Notes: generated by a model not told the origin, from the sequence alone. A DNA stretch of 64,000 bases from Agromyces agglutinans (GCF_009647605.1 NZ_WJIF01000002.1:124001-188000), one strand, 5' to 3'. Shown: positions 45,698 to 55,314, numbered from the stretch's first letter. Numbers and translations: made by a program.

Positions 45698-46755
45698 GCG
45701 CCGGCCAGGTGTATGCCGGTGTCGGCATGGAGGAGACGGAGGCCAGGGTGGACGAGTCGACCGTGAGCGGGGTGCGCGGCGTGCAGACGCTCTCGATGGC
45801 CAAGGCGATCACCGCGGGCCTGCGCGAGGCGCTGCGCGGCGACGACAAGGTGCTCCTCATGGGCGAGGACATCGGCTCGCTCGGCGGCGTCTTCCGGGTG
45901 ACCGAGGGCCTGAAGGCCGAGTTCGGCGAGCATCGCGTGCTCGACACGCCGCTCGCCGAGTCGGGCATCGTCGGCACGGCGATCGGGCTGGCGATGCGCG
46001 GCTACCGGCCCGTGGTCGAGATCCAGTTCGACGGGTTCATCTTCCCGGCCTTCGACCAGATCACGACCCAGCTCTCACGGCTCACGCTCCGCCACGACGG
46101 TTCGGTCTCCATGCCGGTCGTCATCCGAGTGCCCTACGGCGGACACATCGGCTCGATCGAGCACCATCAGGAGAGCCCCGAGGCGTACTTCGCGCACACG
46201 CCGGGCCTTCGGGTGGTCAGCCCCTCGAACCCGCACGACGCCTACTGGATGATCCAGGAGGCGATCGCCTCGAACGACCCGGTGCTCTACTTCGAGCCGA
46301 AGAGCCGCTACTGGCCGAAGGGCCCGGTCGACCTCGACCACTCGGGGCTTCCGCTGCACGCGAGCCGCGTGGTGCGGCAGGGCACCGACGTCACGGTGGT
46401 GGGCCACGGCGCGATGGTCTCGACCCTGTTGCAGGCGGCGGACATCGCGGGAGAAGAGGGCACGAGCCTCGAGGTCGTCGACCTGCGCAGCCTCTCCCCC
46501 ATCGACTACGGGCCGCTGCTGGACTCGGTGCAGCGCACGGGCCGCCTGGTCGTCGCGCAGGAGGCGTACGGCAACGTCTCGATCGGGTCGGAGATCGCGG
46601 CCACCGTCGCCGAGCGCGCGTTCTACTCGCTCGAGGCGCCGGTGCTCCGGGTGTCGGGTTTCGACACCCCGTTCCCGCCGGCCGCGCTCGAGACCGAGTT
46701 CCTGCCGAGCCCCGACCGGGTGCTCGAGGCCGTCGACCGCGCGCTGGCGTACTGA
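45694..46755 (+). CDS. 2-oxoacid dehydrogenase E1 component, beta subunit
   Basis: A 353-residue E1 beta subunit (transketolase-like pyrimidine-binding plus C-terminal domain): SMAKAITAGLREALRGDDKV, LMGEDIGSLGGVFRVTEGL, DTPLAESGIVGTAIGLAMRG, EIQFDGFIFPAFDQITTQ, and a C-terminal VSGFDTPFPPA. It pairs with the subunit at 44564. Its start overlaps that stop (ATGA). The first 28 residues form a divergent N-terminal extension; an internal start near 45728 is possible. Confidence 0.93.
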   Translation: MSAGQVYAGVGMEETEARVDESTVSGVRGVQTLSMAKAITAGLREALRGDDKVLLMGEDIGSLGGVFRVTEGLKAEFGEHRVLDTPLAESGIVGTAIGLAMRGYRPVVEIQFDGFIFPAFDQITTQLSRLTLRHDGSVSMPVVIRVPYGGHIGSIEHHQESPEAYFAHTPGLRVVSPSNPHDAYWMIQEAIASNDPVLYFEPKSRYWPKGPVDLDHSGLPLHASRVVRQGTDVTVVGHGAMVSTLLQAADIAGEEGTSLEVVDLRSLSPIDYGPLLDSVQRTGRLVVAQEAYGNVSIGSEIAATVAERAFYSLEAPVLRVSGFDTPFPPAALETEFLPSPDRVLEAVDRALAY

Positions 46756-46813
46756 TTCGGAGCTCCGACCGTGCATGCGGTTCGGGCGATACACGTGGTG
46801 AAAGGGTGAAGGC

Positions 46814-48271
46814 ATGAGCGAGATCCGGTTCCCCCTGCCCGACGTCGGCGAGGGCCTCACGGAGGCCGAGATCGTGCAGTGGCGCGTCTCCCCCGGCGAT
46901 CGCATCGCCCTCGACCAGGTATTCGTCGAGATCGAGACGGCGAAGTCGCTCGTCGAGCTGCCGAGCGCGTTCGAGGGCGTCGTCGCCGAGCTCCTCGTCG
47001 AGGAGGGCGCCACGGTCGACGTCGGCACGCCGATCCTCGTGATCCAGACGGATGCCTCGAACGTCGCGGATGCCTCGCCGGCTCCCGCCGCGGCACCCGC
47101 CGGTGCCGAGGTCGCGGCGCCTGCGGTTCCCGCACCGGCGACGTCCGTCGAGCCGGCCGCGTCCGCAACGTCCGCGCCGGCTTCGGCCGAGGCACCCGAC
47201 GGCGGCGGCGCGGTGCTGGTCGGCCACGGCAGCCAGGCGCCGGCTCGCAGCCGCCGGCGCCGGCACCCGTCGCCCGGCGGTGCGCACGAGTCCCTCGCGG
47301 TTCCCGCCCCCGCCCCCGCCCCGGCCGCCGCCTCGGCCGCGACCTCGGCCGTGGCATCCGCCGTCGCCGCGGCGAATGCACCGACGGCACCCCAGCTCTC
47401 CGCGCCCGGCGTGCCGGTCATCGCGAAGCCGCCCATCCGCAAGCTCGCGAAGGATCTCGGCGTCGACCTGTCGAGGGTCACGCCCACCGGGCCGATCGGC
47501 GACGTGACGCGCGACGACGTGATCCGCGAGGCGACCCAGGCGAGCGTCTTCCGCAACATCCAGACGCCCGACCAGCCGACCGATCGCGAGACCCGCATCC
47601 CGGTGAAGGGCGTGCGGAAGGCCATCGCGAACGCCATGGTGCAGAGCGCATTCTCCGCGCCGCATGTATCGGTCTTCGTCGATGTCGACGCCTCGCGCAC
47701 GATGGAGTACATCAAGCGGCTGAAGGCGTCGCCCGACTACGCGGGCGTCAAGGTGTCGCCGCTGCTCATCATGGCCAAGGCGATCATCTGGGCCGTGCGC
47801 CGCAACCCGACGGTGAACGCGCAGTGGACCGACGAGGAGATCGTGGTCAAGCACTTCGTGAACCTCGGCATCGCCGCGGCCACCCCGCGCGGACTCATCG
47901 TGCCGAACGTGAAGGAGGCGCAGGCGATGAGCCTCGTCGAGCTCGCGACCGCGCTCGAGCAGCTGACGCTCACCGCCCGCGAGGGCAAGACGCAGCCGGC
48001 CGAGATGCAGGGCGGCACCATCACGGTGACGAACATCGGCGTGTTCGGCATGGACACCGGCACGCCCATCCTGAACCCGGGCGAGGTGGGCATCGTCGCG
48101 CTCGGCACGATCAAGCAGAAGCCGTGGGTCGTCGACGGCGAGGTGCGTCCGCGCTTCGTGACGACGATCGGCGGGTCGTTCGACCACCGGGTGGTCGACG
48201 GCGACGTCGCGAGCCGGTTCCTCGCCGACGTCGCGTCGATCATCGAGGAGCCGGCACTCCTGCTCGAGTAG
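46814..48271 (+). CDS. 2-oxoacid dehydrogenase E2 (dihydrolipoamide acyltransferase)
   Basis: This 485-residue E2 has one lipoyl domain (about 1-80) with the lipoylation site [13 protein letters not shown] (Lys44). An Ala/Pro-rich linker contains a basic [12 protein letters not shown] patch, and a peripheral subunit-binding domain follows (about 195-240, [19 protein letters not shown]). The catalytic domain ends with [12 protein letters not shown] (His458). The linker patch [12 protein letters not shown] is typical of actinobacterial BkdC-like E2s. ATG 46814 follows a weak AAAGGGTGAAGG site, 58 bp after the E1 beta stop. Confidence 0.94.
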   Translation: MSEIRFPLPDVGEGLTEAEIVQWRVSPGDRIALDQVFVEIETAKSLVELPSAFEGVVAELLVEEGATVDVGTPILVIQTDASNVADASPAPAAAPAGAEVAAPAVPAPATSVEPAASATSAPASAEAPDGGGAVLVGHGSQAPARSRRRRHPSPGGAHESLAVPAPAPAPAAASAATSAVASAVAAANAPTAPQLSAPGVPVIAKPPIRKLAKDLGVDLSRVTPTGPIGDVTRDDVIREATQASVFRNIQTPDQPTDRETRIPVKGVRKAIANAMVQSAFSAPHVSVFVDVDASRTMEYIKRLKASPDYAGVKVSPLLIMAKAIIWAVRRNPTVNAQWTDEEIVVKHFVNLGIAAATPRGLIVPNVKEAQAMSLVELATALEQLTLTAREGKTQPAEMQGGTITVTNIGVFGMDTGTPILNPGEVGIVALGTIKQKPWVVDGEVRPRFVTTIGGSFDHRVVDGDVASRFLADVASIIEEPALLLE

Positions 48272-48309
48272 CGCGTCGGCGTTGCGCGCTCGATCGAGCG
48301 CCCGGCGCG

Positions 48310-48807
48310 TCAGAAGCGGAATTCGTAGGTGATCGCACCCTCGACCCGAGCCACCTCGACGAGGCCGGCGGCCTCGAGCGCGCGGCGCGCGGGAACGTTC
48401 GCGACCTCGGCCTCGGCGCGCGCGATGCCGCCCCCCGCCGAGCGGATCACGGCGAGCGCCTCGAGCACCGCGAAGACCGCGAGTCCCTGGCCGCGAACGG
48501 CGGGCACCAACCCGAACGCGAACTCGACCGCGCCGTCGTCGCCGACCGGCCCGAAGATGTTCACGCCCCCGATCGCGGCGCCGTCGTCGCCGCGCCGCAC
48601 GAGGTACGGGCCGAAGGGCGCGGGGTCGCCGCCCTCGCGTACGGCGTCGACGTACTGATCGATGAGCTCGGGCTCGTCGATGAAGGAGTACCCACCCTCC
48701 CAGCCGTCGTGCAGCCCGATCTCGCCCGACTTGATGCGCTGGGCGTCGGAGAGGGTGAACGGGTGCAACGTGAGGGGGGACGTCGTCGTATCCACGTGCT
48801 TCACCAT
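48310..48807 (-). CDS. GNAT family N-acetyltransferase
   Basis: A 165-residue GNAT protein of the RimJ/RimL-like type: LTLHPFTLSDAQRIKSGEIG, IGGVNIFGPVGDDGAVEFAF, the CoA loop VPAVRGQGLAVFAVLEAL, and EAEVANVPARRALEAAGLVE. It probably acetylates a small amine or a protein N-terminus. ATG 48807 follows TAGGAG. Convergent with the E2 gene. Confidence 0.88.
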   Translation of the reverse strand: MVKHVDTTTSPLTLHPFTLSDAQRIKSGEIGLHDGWEGGYSFIDEPELIDQYVDAVREGGDPAPFGPYLVRRGDDGAAIGGVNIFGPVGDDGAVEFAFGLVPAVRGQGLAVFAVLEALAVIRSAGGGIARAEAEVANVPARRALEAAGLVEVARVEGAITYEFRF

Positions 48808-48878
48808 CTCATCTCCTACCGACCGGCGCCACGGCCGTCCACAACACCGTCGCCCGCCTGGCCCACACCACGGGCCTC

Positions 48879-48951
48879 ATTCAGGAAGGAAATCGCGAAC
48901 GTCGGCGCGTCGGCACCCGGAACGCTGCGTGTTGCTCGGGAATTCCTGAAA
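48879..48951. repeat. palindromic element, second copy of the linker repeat family
   Basis: ATTCAGGAA (48879-48887) ... TTCCTGAAA (48943-48951), 73 nt long. The 3' half GCGTGTTGCTCGGGA then TTCCTGAA aligns with the 31528-31599 copy read on the minus strand. It lies intergenically, 45 bp upstream of the zinc operon promoter. Confidence 0.8.
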
Positions 48952-48995
48952 CGCGGAGCCGGTTCGTGAGTGTGTCGCCGCTGACGCAACTGGTT

Positions 48996-49023
48996 TTGAC
49001 AATCATTATCAATTAGCTAGGCT
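48996..49023 (+). promoter_or_regulatory. znu promoter with overlapping Zur box
   Basis: The -35 TTGACA (48996-49001) and -10 TAGGCT (49018-49023) have a 16-bp spacer. TGACAATCATTATCA (48997-49011) is a near-palindrome resembling the Zur/Fur box consensus and covers the -35 and spacer. TAGGCT is 6 nt before the first codon, so the mRNA is leaderless. The local AT content stands out strongly. Confidence 0.85.
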
Positions 49024-49029
49024 GGATAC

Positions 49030-50118
49030 ATGCCCAGCTCGATCCGACCCGTCCCGCGCGCCGTCCGCCTCGTCATCGCCGCCGGCGCCGTCTCCGCCGT
49101 CGCGCTCGCGGCCGCGGGCTGCTCCGGCGGCGGGGCATCCGCCGACGACGACGCGGTGCAGGTGGTCGCGACGACCACGCAGGTCGGCGACTTCACGCGC
49201 GAGCTGGTGGGGGAGCAGGCCGAGGTGACGCAGCTGCTGCAGCCGGGCGCGAGCGCGCACTCGTTCGACCCGTCGGCCGCGCAGCTTCGCGCGCTCGCCG
49301 ATGCCGACGCGCTCGTCGTCAACGGCGCCGGCCTCGAGGAGTGGCTCGACGACGCGGTCGCGGCATCCGGATTCGACGGCGTGCTGGTCGACGCGAGCGA
49401 GGGCGTCGAACTCCACGGCACGCACGAGCACGATCACGACGACGCTGCGCACGACGATGCCGACGCCGACGCGGCGCACGATCACGAGACGGATGCCTCG
49501 GCCGAGGCATCCGGCGACGACCACGACGGCCACGACCACGCCACCGGCAACCCGCACATCTGGACCGGCCCCGCCCTCGCGGAGCAGATGGTCGGCACCA
49601 TCGCGCACGGCCTGGCCGACGTGCCCGGCCTCGACCCCGCCGGCGTCGAGGCGAACGAGGAGGCGTACCTCGAGCGCGTGCGCGCCCTCGAGGCGTGGAT
49701 CGACGAGAACGTCGACGCGGTGCCGGTCGCCGATCGCCTGCTCGTGACCAACCACGACGCGTTCACCTACTTCGTCGACGCGTACGACGTCACCTTCGTC
49801 GGCAGCGTCATCCCGAGCTTCGACGACAATGCCGAGCCGAGCGCCGCCGAGATCGACGACCTCGTCGAGAAGATCCGCGAGACGGGCGTGCAGGCCGTGT
49901 TCTCCGAGGCATCCATCTCGCCGAAGGCGGCCGAGACGATCGCGCGCGAGGCCGGCGTCACCGTGTACTCCGGCGACGACGCCCTCTACGGCGACTCGCT
50001 CGGCGTGGCCGGCAGCGAGGGCGCCACCTACCTCGGCAGCCAGGTGCACAACGTTCGGCTCATCCTCGAATCGTGGGGCGTCGAGCCTTCCCCGGTGCCC
50101 GCCGCACTGGAAGACTGA
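49030..50118 (+). CDS. znuA: zinc ABC transporter substrate-binding lipoprotein
   Basis: A 362-residue cluster-9 binding protein. A lipoprotein signal peptide ends at Cys31 (VALAAAGCSGG). VVATTTQVGDFTRELVG, GASAHSFDPSAAQLRALADA with the metal-binding His, and a His/Asp-rich loop (about 135-180, with many HDH and HEHDHD segments) are typical of zinc binding, as are LVTNHDAFTYFVDAY and VFSEASISPKAAETIARE. Captures Zn2+ outside the membrane for the transporter encoded downstream. Leaderless start under a Zur box. Confidence 0.93.
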   Translation: MPSSIRPVPRAVRLVIAAGAVSAVALAAAGCSGGGASADDDAVQVVATTTQVGDFTRELVGEQAEVTQLLQPGASAHSFDPSAAQLRALADADALVVNGAGLEEWLDDAVAASGFDGVLVDASEGVELHGTHEHDHDDAAHDDADADAAHDHETDASAEASGDDHDGHDHATGNPHIWTGPALAEQMVGTIAHGLADVPGLDPAGVEANEEAYLERVRALEAWIDENVDAVPVADRLLVTNHDAFTYFVDAYDVTFVGSVIPSFDDNAEPSAAEIDDLVEKIRETGVQAVFSEASISPKAAETIAREAGVTVYSGDDALYGDSLGVAGSEGATYLGSQVHNVRLILESWGVEPSPVPAALED

Positions 50119-50122
50119 CCGC

Positions 50123-50887
50123 ATGACCGACCGGCCCGTGCTGCGACTGCGTTCCGCGGCGTTCACGCACCCCGGCGGAGCCGGGGTGTCCGGGCTCGAC
50201 CTCGACATCCGCGCGGGCGAGGCCGTCGCGCTCATCGGCCCGAACGGCGCCGGCAAGTCGACGCTGCTGAACGGCTTGCTCGGCCTCGTGCCTCGCACGG
50301 CCGGCACGGTGGAATACGCAGGTCACCCGCATGCCGCCGTCGGCATGATCGGCGTCCTGCCGCAGTCGGCCGATCTCGACCCCGACTTCCCGATCAGCCT
50401 CGAGCAGGTCGTGATGCAGGGCCGGTACCGCCGGCTGGGCCTGTTCCGCTGGCCCGGCCGCGCCGACCGCGCGGCCGTCGCCGACGCCCTCGCCGCCGTC
50501 GGCCTGACCGAGCTCGCGAAGCGTCGCTTCGGCGACCTCTCAGGCGGGCAGCGCCAGCGCGGACTGCTCGCACGGGCGCTCGCCGGCGAACCGAGCCTGC
50601 TGCTGCTCGACGAGCCGTTCAACGGCCTCGACCAGCAGAACCGCGACGCGCTCATCCAGACGCTGCGCGACCTCAAGGCTCGCGGCGTCGCGGTGATCGT
50701 CTCGACGCACGACCTCGAGCTCGCCCGCCTCGTGTGCGACACGGTCGTGCTCGTGAACGGCGAGCAGCTCGCCCACGGCCCGGTCGACGACGTGCTGACG
50801 CTCGGCAACCTGCAGGAGTGCTTCGAGGGCACCGAGATCGAGATCGACGAGCACACGCTCGTCGTCCCCGGTCACGAGGGCCACTGA
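50123..50887 (+). CDS. znuC: zinc ABC transporter ATP-binding protein
   Basis: A 254-residue ABC ATPase with Walker [12 protein letters not shown] (about 38-48), Q-loop [10 protein letters not shown], signature [15 protein letters not shown], Walker [13 protein letters not shown] and switch His in [11 protein letters not shown]. Powers zinc import with the two permeases downstream. The ATG lies 4 bp after the znuA stop and belongs to the same operon. Confidence 0.94.
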   Translation: MTDRPVLRLRSAAFTHPGGAGVSGLDLDIRAGEAVALIGPNGAGKSTLLNGLLGLVPRTAGTVEYAGHPHAAVGMIGVLPQSADLDPDFPISLEQVVMQGRYRRLGLFRWPGRADRAAVADALAAVGLTELAKRRFGDLSGGQRQRGLLARALAGEPSLLLLDEPFNGLDQQNRDALIQTLRDLKARGVAVIVSTHDLELARLVCDTVVLVNGEQLAHGPVDDVLTLGNLQECFEGTEIEIDEHTLVVPGHEGH

Positions 50888-50900
50888 GGTCGCGCCCGGC

Positions 50901-51839
50901 ATGGACCTCTGGGACTCGCTGTTCACCGCGTTCGAGCTGCCGTTCATGGCGCGCGCGCTCGGGGTGATGCTCGTGCTCGCCGTGGTCGCCGGCGTCGTCG
51001 GCGTGCTGGTGAACCTGCGCGGGCTCGAGTTCATCAGCGACGGCCTCACCCACGCCGTGTTCCCCGGCCTGGCCATCGGGTTGGCCGTCGGCGGCACCGC
51101 AGGTCTCCTGCCGGGCGCCGCGATCGCCGCGCTCGGCGCGGCCGTCATCCTCACCTGGCTCTCGCGCGCGGGCGTCGCCTCGGATGCCGCGATCGCCATC
51201 GTGCTCACCGCGACGTTCAGCGTCGGCGTGATCGTCGTCTCGCGCAGCGACGACTACGCCGGCCAGCTCGAGGCGCTCCTGTTCGGGCGCGTGCTCACCA
51301 TCCCGCCCGCCGAGGTCGTGCCGCTCGTCGTGGTGAGCCTCGTCGCCCTCGGCGCGGTGCTGCTGACCCTCAAGCAGCAGCTGTTCCGCGCGTTCGACGC
51401 GCGCGCCAGCCGCGCCGCGGGCGACCGCGGGTTCGTGCTCGACCTCGTGCTCAACGGCGCCGTCGCGCTCGTGGTCGTCGCGGCCGCGTCCACGGTCGGC
51501 ACCCTGCTCGTGCTCGCGCTGCTCATCGTGCCCGGTGCTGTCGCACGCCTGGCCACCGACCGACTCTGGCTGCTGTTCCCGGTCGCCGGCGGCTTCGCCG
51601 CGCTCGGCGCGTGGCTCGGCCTCGCGGCCGGGTACGGGGCATCCGTCGGCGGGGGAGTGGACCTGCCCGCAGGCGCGACCGTCGTCGCCGCGTTCGTCGT
51701 CGGATATGCCCTCGTGCTCGTCGTCGCGTGGGCGGCCGGACGCGTCACGACCGGGCGCTCGAGCGGCCGGGCCGCCGGACGCGCCGATCGCGCCGGCGCC
51801 GCCCCCGCGGCCGCCCGCACGGCGGGGAGTGCGCGCTGA
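50901..51839 (+). CDS. znuB: zinc ABC transporter permease (first)
   Basis: A 312-residue ABC-3 family permease with about eight transmembrane helices. Landmarks are [20 protein letters not shown] and the C-terminal [20 protein letters not shown], both characteristic of the family. A basic, Ala-rich tail (about 280-312) follows the last helix. The start ATG 50901 has no strong RBS. The stop overlaps the second permease start (TGATG). Confidence 0.9.
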   Translation: MDLWDSLFTAFELPFMARALGVMLVLAVVAGVVGVLVNLRGLEFISDGLTHAVFPGLAIGLAVGGTAGLLPGAAIAALGAAVILTWLSRAGVASDAAIAIVLTATFSVGVIVVSRSDDYAGQLEALLFGRVLTIPPAEVVPLVVVSLVALGAVLLTLKQQLFRAFDARASRAAGDRGFVLDLVLNGAVALVVVAAASTVGTLLVLALLIVPGAVARLATDRLWLLFPVAGGFAALGAWLGLAAGYGASVGGGVDLPAGATVVAAFVVGYALVLVVAWAAGRVTTGRSSGRAAGRADRAGAAPAAARTAGSAR

Positions 51840-52681
51840 TGGGCTACTTCGAGCGGGCCATGCTCGCGGCCATCGTCATCGGCGCAGGGGCCGGCTTCGT
51901 GGGCGCGCTCGTCGTACTGCGCCGCCGCACGTTCTTCGCGCAGGCGCTCACGCACGCGACCTACCCCGGCGCGGTCGCGGCCGCGGCGCTCGGCGTCAGC
52001 GTGCCGCTCGGGGCCGCCGTGGCATCCGTCGTCATCGTCGCGATCATGGCCGGCATCGCGCGCATCCGGCGGCAAGGGGCCCAGGTCGCCGCGGGCATCG
52101 TGCTCACCGGCGGATTCGCCGCCGGAGCGCTGCTGCAGGCGGCTTTGCCCGGCCTGCCCGTGCAGCCCGAGTCGCTGCTCGTGGGGTCGATCCTGACCGT
52201 GACCGACGCCGACATCCTGCTCGCTGCGGTCGTCGCGGTCGCCGCCGTCGTGCTGGTCGCGGCCTTCGGCCGGCGCATCGCGTTCTCGACCTTCGACCCC
52301 GCGGGCTTCCGGGCGGCGGGCTTCCGCGAGTGGCCCATCGAGGTGCTCGTGCTCGGGCTCATCGCGGCATCCGTCGTCAGCTCGCTGCCCGCGGTCGGCG
52401 CGATCCTCGCGATCGCGCTCATCGCAGCCCCCGCCGCGGCCGCGCGGCTCGTCGTGCGTTCCTACCGCGGCGTGCTGTTCGCGGCACCGGTCATCGGCGC
52501 GGCATCCGGCATCGTCGGCGTGCTCGCGTCGCGAGCATTCGCGATCGCCGCCGGCCCCGCGATCGCACTGGCGGCGACCGGATGCTTCGCGATCGCGCTG
52601 GGGGCCTCCCAGCTGCGACGGCTACCGTGGAGGGGCCGGTCCATCCCGGTCGAGACCGCGGAGGAAGCACGAATCGCATGA
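51839..52681 (+). CDS. zinc ABC transporter permease (second)
   Basis: A 280-residue ABC-3 permease with about eight transmembrane helices (GFVGALVVLRRRTFFAQALT and HATYPGAVAAAALGV, then AILAIALIAAPAAAARLV). Having two different permease genes in one operon, as in some Mn/Zn importers (TroCD-like), suggests a heterodimer. Overlaps both the first permease and zur. Confidence 0.9.
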   Translation: MGYFERAMLAAIVIGAGAGFVGALVVLRRRTFFAQALTHATYPGAVAAAALGVSVPLGAAVASVVIVAIMAGIARIRRQGAQVAAGIVLTGGFAAGALLQAALPGLPVQPESLLVGSILTVTDADILLAAVVAVAAVVLVAAFGRRIAFSTFDPAGFRAAGFREWPIEVLVLGLIAASVVSSLPAVGAILAIALIAAPAAAARLVVRSYRGVLFAAPVIGAASGIVGVLASRAFAIAAGPAIALAATGCFAIALGASQLRRLPWRGRSIPVETAEEARIA

Positions 52682-53076
52682 AACGCAACACGTGGCAGCG
52701 CGAGGCCGTCCGCGAGGCGCTCGACGGCACCGAAGGATTCATCAGCGCGCAGGCGCTGCACTCCGCCCTGCACGCGAGCGGATCGCCCATCGGACTCGCG
52801 ACCGTCTACCGGGCGCTCGGCGACCTCGCATCGACCGGAGAGGCCGACTCGCTGCAGTCGCCCGACGGCGAGGCGCTCTACCGCGCGTGCAGCACGACCG
52901 GCCACCACCACCACCTGATCTGCCGCAACTGCGGGCTCACGGTCGAGATCTCGGCCGAGCCCGTCGAGGAGTGGGCGAAGGGCGTCGCGGCCGAGCACGG
53001 GTTCACCCAGGCCGCGCACGTCGTCGACGTGTTCGGGCTCTGCGCCGCGTGCACGAAGCTGCAGGCGGGGGCCTGA
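52678..53076 (+). CDS. zur: zinc uptake regulator of the Fur family
   Basis: A 132-residue Fur-family repressor. A winged helix at about 1-75 is seen (WQREAVREALDGTEGFISAQ, SPIGLATVYRALGDLASTGE). Metal sites follow: HHHHLICRNCGLTVEIS with its Cys pair, and the C-terminal CAACTKL Cys pair for the structural zinc. Translationally coupled to the second permease (ATGA). With zinc bound it would repress its own operon through the box at 48997-49011. Confidence 0.93.
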   Translation: MKRNTWQREAVREALDGTEGFISAQALHSALHASGSPIGLATVYRALGDLASTGEADSLQSPDGEALYRACSTTGHHHHLICRNCGLTVEISAEPVEEWAKGVAAEHGFTQAAHVVDVFGLCAACTKLQAGA

Positions 53077-53084
53077 CCTCACCC

Positions 53085-53115
53085 GATCGGGGGTGATTCC
53101 CTCCCCGGCCCGATC
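53085..53115. terminator. possible terminator after zur
   Basis: GATCGGG (53085-53091) pairs with CCCGATC (53109-53115) around 17 nt, starting 8 bp after the zur stop. No T-run follows, so evidence is modest. The rest of the 140-bp gap before gad holds a possible -10 TAGTGT at about 53120. Confidence 0.4.
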
Positions 53116-53216
53116 ACGCTAGTGTCGGCACCGGATGCCTCGGGGGAGACCTTCGCCACGCGTTCCCATCGCGTACGCGGGAGCGGGCCGCTCCGGGCAT
53201 GGTGAGGGGGGTCACC

Positions 53217-54584
53217 ATGGTTCAAGACAGCGAGCTCGAGCCGACGTTCACCCGGGTGGGGGAGTCCACGACGGCGAGGTACACGCGCATACCCGACGGC
53301 GAGATGCTGCCGGCCACGGCGTATCGGGTCATCCACGACGAGTCGATGCTCGACGGCAACGCGCGGCTGAACCTCGCGACCTTCGTCGGCACCTGGATGG
53401 ACGAGTACGCCGACAAGCTCTACCGCGACGCGTTCGACAAGAACATGATCGACAAGGACGAGTACCCGGCGACGGCCGCGATCGAGGAGTACTGCTGGCG
53501 CATCCTCGGCGACCTCTGGAACGCACCCGACCGCGACGACGTCATCGGCACGTCGACGATCGGCTCCTCCGAGGCGTGCATGCTCGGCGGCCTCGCGCTC
53601 AAGCGCCGCTGGCAGCACGCGCGCCGCGAGGCGGGCGCCTCGACCGAGAAGCCGAACCTCATCATGAGCTCGGCCGTGCAGGTCTGCTGGGAGAAGTTCT
53701 GCAACTACTTCGACGTCGAGATGCGGTTCATCCCGACGTCCGACGAGCACCCGCTGATGGATGGCACGGGGCTCGAGGACGTCGTCGACGAGAACACGAT
53801 CGGGGTCGTCGTGCTCATGGGCGTGACCTACACGGGCGCCTACGAGCCGGTCGCGAAGGTCGCGGCGAAGCTCGACGAGATCCAGGCCAAGACCGGCCTC
53901 GACATCCCGATCCACGTCGACGGGGCATCCGGGGCGATGGTCGCGCCGTTCCTGCAGCCAGACCTCGAGTGGGACTTCCGCGTGCAGCGCGTGCAGTCGA
54001 TCAACACGTCGGGCCACAAGTACGGGCTCGTCTACCCGGGCGTCGGCTGGGTGGTGTGGCGCTCGGTCGCGGCGCTGCCCGACGACCTCGTCTTCCGCGT
54101 CAGTTACCTCGGCGGCTCGATGCCGACGTTCGCGCTCAACTTCTCGCGCCCCGGCGCGCAGGTGCTGCTGCAGTACTACCGGTTCATCCGGCTGGGCCGG
54201 GCCGGGTATACCGCGATCCAACAGGCGACGCAGGACGTGGCGCGGTTCCTCGCGCACGAGATCGGCGCGCTCGAACCGTACGAGCTGCTCACCGACGGCA
54301 GCGACATCCCCGTCTTCGCCTGGCGACTGAAGGCCGGCCACACCGACAAGTGGACGCTCTACCACCTGTCGGAGCGGCTGCGGATCAAGGGCTGGCTGGT
54401 GCCGGCGTACCCGCTCTCGGGCGACCAGTCCGACCAGACCGTCATGCGCATCGTCTGCCGCAACGGACTCAGTCGTGACCTCGCCGAGGACCTGCTGCGC
54501 GATGTCCGCGAGGAGACCGACTTCCTCGACGCGCTCGACAGCCCGATGCCACATCCGGGACTCGGTCCGACGTTCCACCACTGA
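53217..54584 (+). CDS. gadB: glutamate decarboxylase
   Basis: A 455-residue PLP decarboxylase of the bacterial/plant Gad type: MLDGNARLNLATFVGTWMD, IGSSEACMLGGLALKRRWQ, IPIHVDGASGAMVAPFL and the PLP lysine in SINTSGHKYGLVYPGVGWV. It converts glutamate to GABA, consuming a proton (acid resistance). ATG 53217 is preferred over 53199 because GAGGGGGTCACC precedes it. No GABA/glutamate antiporter is adjacent; a YrhK-like membrane protein follows instead. Confidence 0.94.
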   Translation: MVQDSELEPTFTRVGESTTARYTRIPDGEMLPATAYRVIHDESMLDGNARLNLATFVGTWMDEYADKLYRDAFDKNMIDKDEYPATAAIEEYCWRILGDLWNAPDRDDVIGTSTIGSSEACMLGGLALKRRWQHARREAGASTEKPNLIMSSAVQVCWEKFCNYFDVEMRFIPTSDEHPLMDGTGLEDVVDENTIGVVVLMGVTYTGAYEPVAKVAAKLDEIQAKTGLDIPIHVDGASGAMVAPFLQPDLEWDFRVQRVQSINTSGHKYGLVYPGVGWVVWRSVAALPDDLVFRVSYLGGSMPTFALNFSRPGAQVLLQYYRFIRLGRAGYTAIQQATQDVARFLAHEIGALEPYELLTDGSDIPVFAWRLKAGHTDKWTLYHLSERLRIKGWLVPAYPLSGDQSDQTVMRIVCRNGLSRDLAEDLLRDVREETDFLDALDSPMPHPGLGPTFHH

Positions 54585-54598
54585 GGTCGACGAGACCG

Positions 54599-55279
54599 AT
54601 GAGCCAGGCCGCGCCCGCGCGCGTCCGCCGGCTGCGTCGCGAGGCCTGGGGCTTCGCGATCGGCTCGCTCTGCTTCCTCGTCGGCGCGCTGCCCTGGTAC
54701 GCCGGGTGGGCGGGCGCGGTGTGGACCAATGCGACCTTCTTCGTCGGATCGCTCTGCTTCACGGCTGCCGCCTTCGTGCAGTTGAGCCTCAGCGGCCGCC
54801 GCCCGCCACGCGGCGGCACGAACAGCGCCGACCGCGCCGACTGGTGGGCCGCAGCGGTCCAGTTCGCGGGGACGCTGCTGTTCAACGTGTCGACCGCAGC
54901 CGCGCTCGCCGCGGCGATCGCCCGCCCCGACGCGGTCGGCGTCGGATGGCGGCCGGATGCCTGGGGCTCGGTGGCGTTCCTCGTCTCCAGCACGCTCGCC
55001 GTCGTCGCGACGAGGGACCGCGGCCGATTGTGGGACCGCGACGCGCGCACGTGGCACGGCACGGTGCTGAACCTCGTCGGCTCGCTCGCGTTCGGCGTCT
55101 CCGCGATCGGCGCCTACGTGCTTCCGGCGACGGATGACCCGCTCAGCGAGCCGTGGGCGAACGGCGGCACCGCGATCGGTGCGCTCTGCTTCCTCGTCGC
55201 GGCCCTGCTGTCGCGTCGTTCGATCGATCGGGATGCCGCGACGGATTCCCTGCACGGCACCGGGACTGGCACCATCTGA
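54599..55279 (+). CDS. YrhK-domain membrane protein
   Basis: A 226-residue protein with about six transmembrane helices in two YrhK-like hairpin repeats (WGFAIGSLCFLVGALPWYAG, FFVGSLCFTAAAFVQLSLSG; later VLNLVGSLAFGVSAIGAYVL and TAIGALCFLVAALLSRRS). Function unknown. It starts 14 bp after gadB and is probably co-transcribed with it. Confidence 0.72.
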   Translation: MSQAAPARVRRLRREAWGFAIGSLCFLVGALPWYAGWAGAVWTNATFFVGSLCFTAAAFVQLSLSGRRPPRGGTNSADRADWWAAAVQFAGTLLFNVSTAAALAAAIARPDAVGVGWRPDAWGSVAFLVSSTLAVVATRDRGRLWDRDARTWHGTVLNLVGSLAFGVSAIGAYVLPATDDPLSEPWANGGTAIGALCFLVAALLSRRSIDRDAATDSLHGTGTGTI

Positions 55280-55314
55280 TGGATGGATGCGCTGGTCTGG
55301 GTCTCGGAGTGGGA

